A stretch of DNA of 64,000 bases, taken from Climacium dendroides (Eukaryota; Streptophyta; Bryopsida; Hypnales; Climaciaceae). The notes under the pieces were generated by a model. The model made no database searches. It saw only the letters and a list, made by a program, of their open reading frames with translations, and was not told the DNA's origin. The position numbers were made by a program, and so were the translations under genes. The stretch is taken from assembly GCA_950106755.1 (NCBI GenBank), contig CATNNA010000001.1:2046001-2110000 (forward strand), written 5' to 3'. The number at the start of each line of letters is the position of its first letter. Position 1 is the first letter of the stretch. Below, in pieces: positions 1-12,700 of the stretch.

Positions 1-766
1 AGACAACCCTTTTTGCTTTCGTACACTCTCTTCTTTATTTGATATGGATTTCAAAACAAATACTGTAGAAATCATGTTGTATTTAAGAGAACCCAAACTA
101 ATAAATTATATTTGTTTGACGTGCAAGCATGCCCAAAAACGTAACACACAAGTTGCAAATGTTCAAAATACTTAGGATTCATGGAAAAACTTAATTTTAA
201 GACAACCCTATTGCTTTCCTACACTATCTTCTTCATGTGAAATGGATTTCAAAACAAATACTGTAAAAATCATGCTGTATTTAATAGAACCCAAACCAAT
301 AAATTATATTTGTTTGACGTGCAAGCATGCCCAAAAACGTAACACACAAGTTGCAAATGTTCAAAATAATTAGGATTCATGGAAAAACTTAATTTTAAGA
401 CAACCCTATTGCTTTCCTACACTATCTTCTTCATGTGAAATGGATTTCAAAACAAATACTGTAAAAATCATGCTGTATTTAATAGAACCCAAACCAATAA
501 ATTATATTTGTTTGACGTGCAAGCATGCCCAAAAACGTAACACACAAGTTGCAAATGTTCAAAATACTTAGGATTCATGGAAAAACTTAATTTTAAGACA
601 ACCCTATTGCTTTCCTACACTATCTTCTTCATGTGAAATGGATTTCAAAACAAATACTGTAAAAATCATGTTGTATTTAATAGAACCCAAACCTATAAAT
701 TTATATGGGTTTGACGTGCAAGCATGCCCAAAAACGTAACACACAAGTTGCAAATGTCCAAAATAC
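1..766 (+). repeat. Leading family A monomers, no clear HOR
   Basis: About four monomers precede the first recognisable 4-monomer HOR copy. The first carries an unusual 'cccttttt' run in place of 'cccta' and 'tactgtagaaatc' in place of 'tactgtaaaaatc'. The next two are 198-bp monomers of the 'aaattatatttg' type, and the fourth is a 199-bp monomer with the 'cctata' cassette. I see no gene or other element in this stretch. Confidence 0.85.
694..705. other. 12-base palindrome TATAAATTTATA in the variable cassette (representative copy)
   Basis: Monomers with the 'cctataaatttatatggg' cassette contain the perfect palindrome TATAAATTTATA. It is flanked by AAACC on the left and GGGTTT on the right, which extend a bulged inverted repeat to more than 20 bases. 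The 'ccaataaatttatatggg' form shortens the palindrome to ATAAATTTAT, and the 'ccaataaattatatttg' form abolishes it. The cassette therefore switches between palindromic and non-palindromic states among neighbouring monomers. Confidence 0.65.
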
Positions 767-3700
767 TTAGGATTCATGGAAAAACTTAATTTTAAGACAA
801 CCCGATTGCTTTCCTACACTATCACCTTCATGTGAAATGGATTTCAAAACAAATACTGTAAAAATCATGTTGTATTTAATAGAACCCAAACCAATAAATT
901 TATATGGGTTTGACGTGCAAGCATGCCCAAAAACGTAACACATAAATTGCAAATGTTCAAAATACTTAGGATTCATGGAAAAACTTAATTTTAAGACAAC
1001 CCTATTGCTTTCCTACACTATCTTCTTCATGTGAAATGGATTTCAAAACAAATACTGTAAAAGTCATGCTGTATTTAATAGAACCCAAACCAATAAATTA
1101 TATGGGTTTGACGTGCAAGCATGTCCAAAAACGTAACACACAAGTTGCAAATGTTCAAAATAATTAGGATTCATGGGAAAACTTAATTTTAAGACAACCC
1201 TATTGCTTTCCTACACTCTCTTCTTCATGTGAAATGGATTTCAAAACAAATACTGTAAAAATCATGCTGTATTTAATAGAACCGAAACCTATAAATTTAT
1301 ATGGGTTTGACGTGCAAGCATGCCCAAAAACGTAACACACAAGTTGCAAATGTTCAAAATACTTAGGATTCATGGAAAAACTTAATTTTAAGACAACCCT
1401 ATTGCTTTCCTACACTCTCTTCTTCATTTGAAATGGATTTCAAAACAAATACTGTAAAAATCATGCTGTATTTAATAGAACCCAAACCTATAAATTTATA
1501 TGGGTTTGACGTGCAAGCATGCCCAAAAACGTAACACACAAGTTGCAAATGTTCAAAATAATTAGGATTCATGGAAAAACTTAATTTTAAGACAACACTA
1601 TTGCTTTCCTACACTCTCTTCTTTATTTGAAATGGATTTCAAAACAAATACTGTAAAAATCATGCTGTATTTAAGAGAACCCAAACCAATAAATTATATT
1701 TGTTTGACGTGCAAGCATGCCCAAAAACGTAACACACAAGTTGCAAATGTTCAAAATAATTAGGATTCATGGAAAAACTTAATTTTAAGACAACCCTATT
1801 GCTTTCCTACACTATCTTCTTCATGTGAAATGGATTTCAAAACAAATACTGTAAAAATCATGTTGTATTTAATAGAACCCAAACCTATAAATTTATATGG
1901 GTTTGACGTGCAAGCATGCCCAAAAACGTAACACACAAGTTGCAAATGTTCAAAATACTTAGGATTCATGGAAAAACTTAATTTTAAGACAACCCGATTG
2001 CTTTCCTACACTATCACCTTCATGTGAAATGGATTTCAAAACAAATACTGTAAAAATCATGTTGTATTTAATAGAACCCAAACCAATAAATTTATATGGG
2101 TTTGACGTGCAAGCATGCCCAAAAACGTAACACATAAATTGCAAATGTTCAAAATACATAGGATTCATGGAAAAACTTAATTTTAAGACAACCCTATTGC
2201 TTTCCTACACTATCTTCTTCATGTGAAATGGATTTCAAAACAAATACTGTAAAAATCATGCTGTATTTAATAGAACCCAAACCAATAAATTATATGGGTT
2301 TGACGTGCAAGCATGTCCAAAAACGTAACACACAAGTTGCAAATGTTCAAAATAATTAGGATTCATGGGAAAACTTAATTTTAAGACAACCCTATTGCTT
2401 TCCTACACTCTCTTCTTCATGTGAAATGGATTTCAAAACAAATACTGTAAAAATCATGCTGTATTTAATAGAACCGAAACCTATAAATTTATATGGGTTT
2501 GACGTGCAAGCATGCCCAAAAACGTAACACACAAGTTGCAAATGTTCAAAATAATTAGGATTCATGGAAAAACTTAATTTTAAGACAACCCTATTGCTTT
2601 CCTACACTCTCTTCTTCATTTGAAATGGATTTCAAGACAAATACTGTAAAAATCATGCTGTATTTAATAGAACCCAAACCTATAAATTTATATGGGTTTG
2701 ACGTGCAAGCATGCCCAAAAACGTAACACACAAGTTGCAAATGTTCAAAATAATTAGGATTCATGGAAAAATTTAATTTTAAGACAACCCGATTGCTTTC
2801 CTACACTATCACCTTCATGTGAAATGGATTTCAAAACAAATACTGTAAAAATCATGTTGTATTTAATAGAACCCAAACCAATAAATTTATATGGGTTTGA
2901 CGTGCAAGCATGCCCAAAAACGTAACACATAAATTGCAAATGTTCAAAATACTTAGGATTCATGGAAAAACTTAATTTTAAGACAACCCTATTGCTTTCC
3001 TACACTATCTTCTTCATGTGAAATGGATTTCAAAACAAATACTGTAAAAATCATGCTGTATTTAATAGAACCCAAACCAATAAATTATATGGGTTTGACG
3101 TGCAAGCATGTCCAAAAACGTAACACACAAGTTGCAAATGTTCAAAATAATTAGGATTCATGGAAAAACTTAATTTTAAGACAACCCTATTGCTTTCCTA
3201 CACTCTCTTCTTCATGTGAAATGGATTTCAAAACAAATACTGTAAAAATCATGCTGTATTTAATAGAACCGAAACCTATAAATTTATATGGGTTTGACGT
3301 GCAAGCATGCCCAAAAACGTAACACACAAGTTGCAAATGTTCAAAATAATTAGGATTCATGGAAAAACTTAATTTTAAGACAACCCTATTGCTTTCCTAC
3401 ACTCTCTTCTTCATTTGAAATGGATTTCAAAACAAATACTGTAAAAATCATGCTGTATTTAATAGAACCCAAACCTATAAATTTATATGGGTTTGACGTG
3501 CAAGCATGCCCAAAAACGTAACACACAAGTTGCAAATGTTCAAAATACTTAGGATTCATGGAAAAACTTAATTTTAAGACAACCCGATTGCTTTCCTACA
3601 CTATCACCTTCATGTGAAATGGATTTCAAAACAAATACTGTAAAAATCATGTTGTATTTAATAGAACCCAAACCAATAAATTTATATGGGTTTGACGTGC

Positions 3701-5138
3701 AAGCATGCCCAAAAACGTAACACATAAATTGCAAATGTTCAAAATACTTAGGATTCATGGAAAAACTTAATTTTAAGACAACCCTATTGCTTTCCTACAC
3801 TATCTTCTTCATGTGAAATGGATTTCAAAACAAATACTGTAAAAATCATGCTGTATTTAATAGAACCCAAACCAATAAATTATATGGGTTTGACGTGCAA
3901 GCATGTCCAAAAACGTAACACACAAGTTGCAAATGTTCAAAATAATTAGGATTCATGGGAAAACTTAATTTTAAGACAACCCTATTGCTTTCCTACACTC
4001 TCTTCTTCATGTGAAATGGATTTCAAAACAAATACTGTAAAAATCATGCTGTATTTAATAGAACCGAAACCTATAAATTTATATGGGTTTGACGTGCAAG
4101 CATGCCCAAAAACGTAACACACAAGTTGCAAATGTTCAAAATAATTAGGATTCATGGAAAAACTTAATTTTAAGACAACCCTATTGCTTTCCTACACTCT
4201 CTTCTTCATTTGAAATGGATTTCAAGACAAATACTGTAAAAATCATGCTGTATTTAATAGAACCCAAACCTATAAATTTATATGGGTTTGACGTGCAAGC
4301 ATGCCCAAAAACGTAACACACAAGTTGCAAATGTTCAAAATAATTAGGATTCATGGAAAAATTTAATTTTAAGACAACCCGATTGCTTTCCTACACTATC
4401 ACCTTCATGTGAAATGGATTTCAAAACAAATACTGTAAAAATCATGTTGTATTTAATAGAACCCAAACCAATAAATTTATATGGGTTTGACGTGCAAGCA
4501 TGCCCAAAAACGTAACACATAAATTGCAAATGTTCAAAATACTTAGGATTCATGGAAAAACTTAATTTTAAGACAACCCTATTGCTTTCCTACACTATCT
4601 TCTTCATGTGAAATGGATTTCAAAACAAATACTGTAAAAATCATGCTGTATTTAATAGAACCCAAACCAATAAATTATATGGGTTTGACGTGCAAGCATG
4701 TCCAAAAACGTAACACACAAGTTGCAAATGTTCAAAATAATTAGGATTCATGGAAAAACTTAATTTTAAGACAACCCTATTGCTTTCCTACACTCTCTTC
4801 TTCATGTGAAATGGATTTCAAAACAAATACTGTAAAAATCATGCTGTATTTAATAGAACCGAAACCTATAAATTTATATGGGTTTGACGTGCAAGCATGC
4901 CCAAAAACGTAACACACAAGTTGCAAATGTTCAAAATAATTAGGATTCATGGAAAAACTTAATTTTAAGACAACCCTATTGCTTTCCTACACTCTCTTCT
5001 TCATTTGAAATGGATTTCAAAACAAATACTGTAAAAATCATGCTGTATTTAATAGAACCCAAACCTATAAATTTATATGGGTTTGACGTGCAAGCATGCC
5101 CAAAAACGTAACACACAAGTTGCAAATGTTCAAAATAA
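767..5138 (+). repeat. 4-monomer higher-order repeat, 795 bp
   Basis: A distinctive monomer with 'acccgattgc' and 'tatcaccttcatgtg' recurs at about 767, 1,959, 2,754, 3,549, 4,344 and 5,139. The first interval is 1,192 bp (six monomers) and the rest are 795 bp (four monomers: three of 199 and one of 198 bp). Within each unit the order is fixed: the 'cgattgc' monomer, then one with 'aaattatatggg', then one with 'accgaaacc', then one with 'cttcatttg'. The six-monomer first copy is the same unit plus two extra monomers (about 1,590-1,985). Rare variants 'ttcaagacaaat' (2,632 and 4,222) and 'catgggaaaac' (2,361 and 3,952) repeat every 1,590 bp, so pairs of units were amplified together as an 8-mer. 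Confidence 0.9.
1427..1444. other. Conserved dyad TTTGAAAT-GG-ATTTCAAA (representative copy)
   Basis: The string tttgaaatggatttcaaa is a perfect inverted repeat: two 8-base arms around a 2-base spacer. It, or a shorter form with 'tgtgaaatgg' (6-base arms), is present in most family A monomers and in the family B monomers with 'gaaatgg'. Variants 'gaaatgaatttc' keep the arms and change only the spacer. Published work reports enrichment of dyad symmetry at centromeres that lack functional CENP-B boxes; a role here is inference. Confidence 0.7.
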
Positions 5139-8100
5139 TTAGGATTCATGGAAAAACTTAATTTTAAGACAACCCGATTGCTTTCCTACACTATCACCTT
5201 CATGTGAAATGGATTTCAAAACAAATACTGTAAAAATCATGTTGTATTTAATAGAACCCAAACCAATAAATTTATATGGGTTTGACGTGCAAGCATGCCC
5301 AAAAACGTAACACATAAATTGCAAATGTTCAAAATAATTAGGATTCATGGAAAAACTTAATTTTAAGACAACCCTATTGCTTTCCTACACTATCTTCTTC
5401 ATGTGAAATGGATTTCAAAACAAATACTGTAAAAATCATGTTGTATTTAATAGAACCCAAACCTATAAATTTATATGGGTTTGACGTGCAGGCATTCCCA
5501 AAAACGTAACACACAAGTTGCAAATGTTCAAAATAATTAGGATTCATGGAAAAACTTAATTTTAAGACAACCCTATTGCTTTCCTACACTCTCTTCTTTA
5601 TTTGAAATGGATTTCAAAACAAATACTGTAAAAATCATGCTGTATTTAAGAGAACCCAAACCAATAAATTATATTTGTTTGACGTGCAAGCATGCCCAAA
5701 AACGTAACACACAAGTTGCAAATGTTCAAAATAATTAGGATTCATGGAAAAACTTAATTTTAAGACAACCCGATTGCTTTCCTACACTATCTTCTTCATA
5801 TGAAATGGATTTCAAAACAAATACTGTAAAAATCATGTTGTATTTAATAGAACCCAAACCAATAAATTTATATGGGTTTGACGTGCAAGCATGCCCAAAA
5901 ACGTAACACACAAGTTGCAAATGTTCAAAATAATTAGGATTCATGGAAAAACTTAATTTTAAGACAACCCGATTGCTTTCCTACACTATCTTCTTCATAT
6001 GAAATGGATTTCAAAACAAATACTGTAAAAATCATGTTGTATTTAATAGAACCCAAACCAATAAATTTATATGGGTTTGACGTGCAAGCATGCCCAAAAA
6101 CGTAACACACAAGTTGCAAATGTTCAAAATAATTAGGATTCATGGAAAAACTTAATTTTAAGACAACCCTATTGCTTTCCTACACTATCTTCTTCATGTG
6201 AAATGGATTTCAAAACAAATACTGTAAAAATCATGCTGTATTTAATAGAACCCAAACCAATAAATTTATATGGGTTTGACGTGCAAGCATGCCCAAAAAC
6301 GTAACACATAAATTGCAAATGTTCAAAATACTTAGGATTCATGGAAAAACTTAATTTTAAGACAACCCTATTGCTTTCCTACACTCTCTTCTTTATTTGA
6401 AATGGATTTCAAAACAAATACTGTAAAAATCATGTTGTATTTAAGAGAACCCAAACTAATAAATTATATTTGTTTGACGTGCAAGCATGCCCAAAAACGT
6501 AACACACAAGTTGCAAATGTTCAAAATAATTAGGATTCATGGAAAAACTTAATTTTAAGACAACCCTATTGCTTTCCTACACTATCTTCTTCATGTGAAA
6601 TGGATTTCAAAACAAATACTGTAAAAATCATGTTGTATTTAAGAGAACCCAAACTAATAAATTATATTTGTTTGACGTGCAAGCATGCCCAAAAACGTAA
6701 CACACAAGTTGCAAATGTTCAAAATAATTAGGATTCATGGAGAAACTTAATTTTAAGACAACCCTATTGCTTTCCTACACTATCTTCTTCATGTGAAATG
6801 GATTTCAAAACAAATACTGTAAAAATCATGCTGTATTTAATAGAACCCAAACCAATAAATTTATATGGGTTTGACGTGCAAGCATGCCCAAAAACGTAAC
6901 ACATAAATTGCAAATGTTCAAAATACTTAGGATTCATGGAAAAAGTTAATTTTAAGACAACCCTATTGCTTTCCTACACTATCTTCTTCATTTGAAATGA
7001 ATTTCAAAAGAAATACTGTAAAAATCATGCTGTATTTAATAGAACCCAAACCAATAAATTTATATGGGTTTGACGTGCAAGCATGCCCAAAAACGTAACA
7101 CATAAATTGCAAATGTTCAAAATAATTAGGATTCATGGAAAAACTTAATTTTAAGACAACCGTATTGCTTTCCTACACTATCTTCTTCATATGAAATGGA
7201 TTTCAAAACAAATACTGTAAAAATCATGTTGTATTTAATAGAACCCAAACCTATAAATTTATATGGGTTTGACGTGCAAGCATGCCCAAAAACGTAACAC
7301 ACAAGTTGCAAATGTTCAAAATAATTAGGATTCATGGAAAAACTTAATTTTAAGACAACGCGATTGCTTTCCTACACTATCACCTTCATGTGAAATGGAT
7401 TTCAAAACAAATACTGTAAAAATCATGTTGTATTTAATAGAACCCAAACCAATAAATTTATATGGGTTTGACGTGCAAGCATGCCCAAAAACGTAACACA
7501 TAAATTGCAAATGTTCAAAATAATTAGGATTCATGGAAAAACTTAATTTTAAGACAACCCTATTGCTTTCCTACACTATCTTCTTCATGTGAAATGGATT
7601 TCAAAACAAATACTGTAAAAATCATGTTGTATTTAATAGAGCCCAAACCTATAAATTTATATGGGTTTGACGTGCAAGCATTCCCAAAAACGTAACACAC
7701 AAGTTGCAAATGTTCAAAATAATTAGGATTCATGGAAAAACTTAATTTTAAGACAACCCTATTGCTTTCCTACACTCTCTTCTTTATTTGAAATGGATTT
7801 CAAAACAAATACTGTAAAAATCATGCTGTATTTAAGAGAACCCAAACCAATAAATTATATTTGTTTGACGTGCAAGCATGCCCAAAAACGTAACACACAA
7901 GTTGCAAATGTTCAAAATAATTAGGATTCATGGAAAAACTTAATTTTAAGACAACCCGATTGCTTTCCTACACTATCTTCTTCATATGAAATGGATTTCA
8001 AAACAAATACTGTAAAAATCATGTTGTATTTAATAGAACCCAAACCAATAAATTTATATGGGTTTGACGTGCAAGCATGCCCAAAAACGTAACACACAAG

Positions 8101-9709
8101 TTGCAAATGTTCAAAATAATTAGGATTCATGGAAAAACTTAATTTTAAGACAACCCGATTGCTTTCCTACACTATCTTCTTCATATGAAATGGATTTCAA
8201 AACAAATACTGTAAAAATCATGTTGTATTTAATAGAACCCAAACCAATAAATTTATATGGGTTTGACGTGCAAGCATGCCCAAAAACGTAACACACAAGT
8301 TGCAAATGTTCAAAATAATTAGGATTCATGGAAAAACTTAATTTTAAGACAACCCTATTGCTTTCCTACACTATCTTCTTCATGTGAAATGGATTTCAAA
8401 ACAAATACTGTAAAAATCATGCTGTATTTAATAGAACCCAAACCAATAAATTTATATGGGTTTGACGTGCAAGCATGCCCAAAAACGTAACACATAAATT
8501 GCAAATGTTCAAAATACTTAGGATTCATGGAAAAACTTAATTTTAAGACAACCCTATTGCTTTCCTACACTCTCTTCTTTATTTGAAATGGATTTCAAAA
8601 CAAATACTGTAAAAATCATGTTGTATTTAAGAGAACCCAAACTAATAAATTATATTTGTTTGACGTGCAAGCATGCCCAAAAACGTAACACACAAGTTGC
8701 AAATGTTCAAAATAATTAGGATTCATGGAAAAACTTAATTTTAAGACAACCCTATTGCTTTCCTACACTATCTTCTTCATGTGAAATGGATTTCAAAACA
8801 AATACTGTAAAAATCATGCTGTATTTAATAGAACCCAAACCAATAAATTATATTTGTTTGACGTGCAAGCATGCCCAAAAACGTAACACACAAGTTGCAA
8901 ATGTTCAAAATAATTAGGATTCATGGAGAAACTTAATTTTAAGACAACCCTATTGCTTTCCTACACTATCTTCTTCATGTGAAATGGATTTCAAAACAAA
9001 TACTGTAAAAATCATGCTGTATTTAATAGAACCCAAACCAATAAATTTATATGGGTTTGACGTGCAAGCATGCCCAAAAACGTAACACATAAATTGCAAA
9101 TGTTCAAAATACTTAGGATTCATGGAAAAAGTTAATTTTAAGACAACCCTATTGCTTTCCTACACTATCTTCTTCATTTGAAATGAATTTCAAAAGAAAT
9201 ACTGTAAAAATCATGCTGTATTTAATAGAACCCAAACCAATAAATTTATATGGGTTTGACGTGCAAGCATGCCCAAAAACGTAACACATAAATTGCAAAT
9301 GTTCAAAATAATTAGGATTCATGGAAAAAGTTAATTTTAAGACAACCCTATTGCTTTCCTACACTATCTTCTTCATTTGAAATGAATTTCAAAAGAAATA
9401 CTGTAAAAATCATGCTGTATTTAATAGAACCCAAACCAATAAATTTATATGGGTTTGACGTGCAAGCATGCCCAAAAACGTAACACATAAATTGCAAATG
9501 TTCAAAATAATTAGGATTCATGGAAAAACTTAATTTTAAGACAACCGTATTGCTTTCCTACACTATCTTCTTCATATGAAATGGATTTCAAAACAAATAC
9601 TGTAAAAATCATGTTGTATTTAATAGAACCCAAACCTATAAATTTATATGGGTTTGACGTGCAAGCATGCCCAAAAACGTAACACACAAGTTGCAAATGT
9701 TCAAAATAA
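5139..9709 (+). repeat. 11-monomer and 12-monomer HOR copies
   Basis: The block from about 5,139 to 7,324 (2,186 bp, 11 monomers) is repeated from about 7,325 to 9,709 with one extra monomer (2,385 bp). Shared ordered markers are 'gcattccc', a 'ctttatttg' monomer, two consecutive monomers with 'acccgattgc' and 'cttcatatg', a 'catggagaaac' monomer, and a monomer with 'aaagttaattt' plus 'tttcaaaagaaatac'. In the second copy that last monomer type occurs twice in a row (about 9,130 and 9,328), which accounts for the extra 199 bp. The copies also differ at single positions, for example the 6,630-6,660 monomer with 'tttaagagaacccaaact'. Confidence 0.85.
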
Positions 9710-12700
9710 TTAGGATTCATGGAAAAACTTAATTTTAAGACAACGCGATTGCTTTCCTACACTATCACCTTCATGTGAAATGGATTTCAAAACAAATACT
9801 GTAAAAATCATGTTGTATTTAATAGAACCCAAACCAATAAATTTATATGGGTTTGACGTGCAAGCATGCCCAAAAACGTAACACATAAATTGCAAATGTT
9901 CAAAATACTTAGGATTCATGGAAAAAGTTAATTTTAAGACAACCCTATTGCTTTCCTACACTATCTTCTTCATTTGAAATGAATTTCAAAAGAAATACTG
10001 TAAAAATCATGCTGTATTTAATAGAACCCAAACCAATAAATTTATATGGGTTTGACGTGCAAGCATGCCCAAAAACGTAACACATAAATTGCAAATGTTC
10101 AAAATAATTAGGATTCATGGAAAAACTTAATTTTAAGACAACCCTATTGCTTTCCTACACTATCTTCTTCATTTGAAATGAATTTCAAAAGAAATACTGT
10201 AAAAATCATGCTGTATTTAATAGAACCCAAACCAATAAATTTATATGGGTTTGACGTGCAAGCATGCCCAAAAACGTAACACATAAATTGCAAATGTTCA
10301 AAATAATTAGGATTCATGGAAAAACTTAATTTTAAGACAACCGTATTGCTTTCCTACACTATCTTCTTCATATGAAATGGATTTCAAAACAAATACTGTA
10401 AAAATCATGTTGTATTTAATAGAACCCAAACCTATAAATTTATATGGGTTTGACGTGCAAGCATGCCCAAAAACGTAACACACAAGTTGCAAATGTTCAA
10501 AATAATTAGGATTCATGGAAAAACTTAATTTTAAGACAACGCGATTGCTTTCCTACACTATCACCTTCATGTGAAATGGATTTCAAAACAAATACTGTAA
10601 AAATCATGTTGTATTTAATAGAACCCAAACCAATAAATTTATATGGGTTTGACGTGCAAGCATGCCCAAAAACGTAACACACAAGTTGCAAATGTTCAAA
10701 ATAATTAGGATTCATGGAAAAAATTTAATTTTAAGACAACCCTATTGCTTTCCTACACTATCTTCTTCATTTGAAATGGATTTCAAAACAAATACTGTAA
10801 AAATCATGCTGTATTTAATAGAACCCAAACCAATAAATTTATATGGGTTTGACGTGCAAGCATGTCCAAAAACGTAACACACAAGTTGCAAATGTTCAAA
10901 ATAATTAGGATTCATGGAAAAACTTAATTTTAAGACAACCCTATTGCTTTCCTACACTCTCTTCTTCATTTGAAATGGATTTCAAAACAAATACTGTAAA
11001 AATCATGCTGTATTTAATAGAACCCAAACCAATAAATTATATTTGTTTGAAGTACAAGCATGTCCAAAAACGTAACACACAAGTTGCAAATGTTCAAAAT
11101 AATTAGGATTCATGGAAAAACTTAATTTTAAGACAACCCTATTGCTTTCCTACACTATCTTCTTCATTTGAAATGGATTTCAATGCAAATACTGTAAAAA
11201 TCATGCTGTATTTAATAGAACCCAAACCAATAAATTTATATGGGTTTGACGTGCAAGCATGTCCAAAAACGTAACACACAAGTTGCAAATGTTCAAAATA
11301 ATTAGGATTCATGGAAAAACTTAATTTTAAGACAACCCTATTGCTTTCCTACACTATCTTCTTCATGTGAAATGGATTTCAAAACAAATACTGTAAAAAT
11401 CATGCTGTATTTAATAGAACCCAAACCAATAAATTTATATGGGTTTGACGTGCAAGCATGCCCAAAAACGTAACACATAAATTGCAAATGTTCAAAATAC
11501 TTAGGATTCATGGAAAAACTTAATTTTAAGACAACCCTATTGCTTTCCTACACTCTCTTCTTTATTTGAAATGGATTTCAAAACAAATACTGTAAAAATC
11601 ATGTTGTATTTAAGAGAACCCAAACTAATAAATTATATGGGTTTGACGTGCAAGCATGCCCAAAAACGTAACACACAAGTTGCAAATGTTCAAAATAATT
11701 AGGATTCATGGAAAAACTTAATTTTAAGACAACGCGATTGCTTTCCTACACTATCACCTTCATGTGAAATGGATTTCAAAACAAATACTGTAAAAATCAT
11801 GTTGTATTTAATAGAACCCAAACCAATAAATTTATATGGGTTTGACGTGCAAGCATGCCCAAAAACGTAACACATAAATTGCAAATGTTCAAAATAATTA
11901 GGATTCATGGAAAAACTTAATTTTAAGACAACCCTATTGCTTTCCTACACTATCTTCTTCATGTGAAATGGATTTCAAAACAAATACTGTAAAAATCATG
12001 TTGTATTTAATAGAACCCAAACCTATAAATTTATATGGGTTTGACGTGCAAGCATTCCCAAAAACGTAACACACAAGTTGCAAATGTTCAAAATAATTAG
12101 GATTCATGGAAAAACTTAATTTTAAGACAACCCTATTGCTTTCCTACACTCTCTTCTTTATTTGAAATGGATTTCAAAACAAATACTGTAAAAATCATGC
12201 TGTATTTAAGAGAACCCAAACCAATAAATTATATTTGTTTGACGTGCAAGCATGCCCAAAAACGTAACACACAAGTTGCAAATGTTCAAAATAATTAGGA
12301 TTCATGGAAAAACTTAATTTTAAGACAACCCTATTGCTTTCCTACACTATCTTCTTCATGTGAAATGGATTTCAAAACAAATACTGTAAAAATCATGCTG
12401 TATTTAATAGAACCCAAACCAATAAATTATATTTGTTTGACGTGCAAGCATGCCCAAAAACGTAACACACAAGTTGCAAATGTTCAAAATAATTAGGATT
12501 CATGGAGAAACTTAATTTTAAGACAACCCTATTGCTTTCCTACACTATCTTCTTCATGTGAAATGGATTTCAAAACAAATACTGTAAAAATCATGCTGTA
12601 TTTAATAGAACCCAAACCAATAAATTTATATGGGTTTGACGTGCAAGCATGCCCAAAAACGTAACACATAAATTGCAAATGTTCAAAATACTTAGGATTC

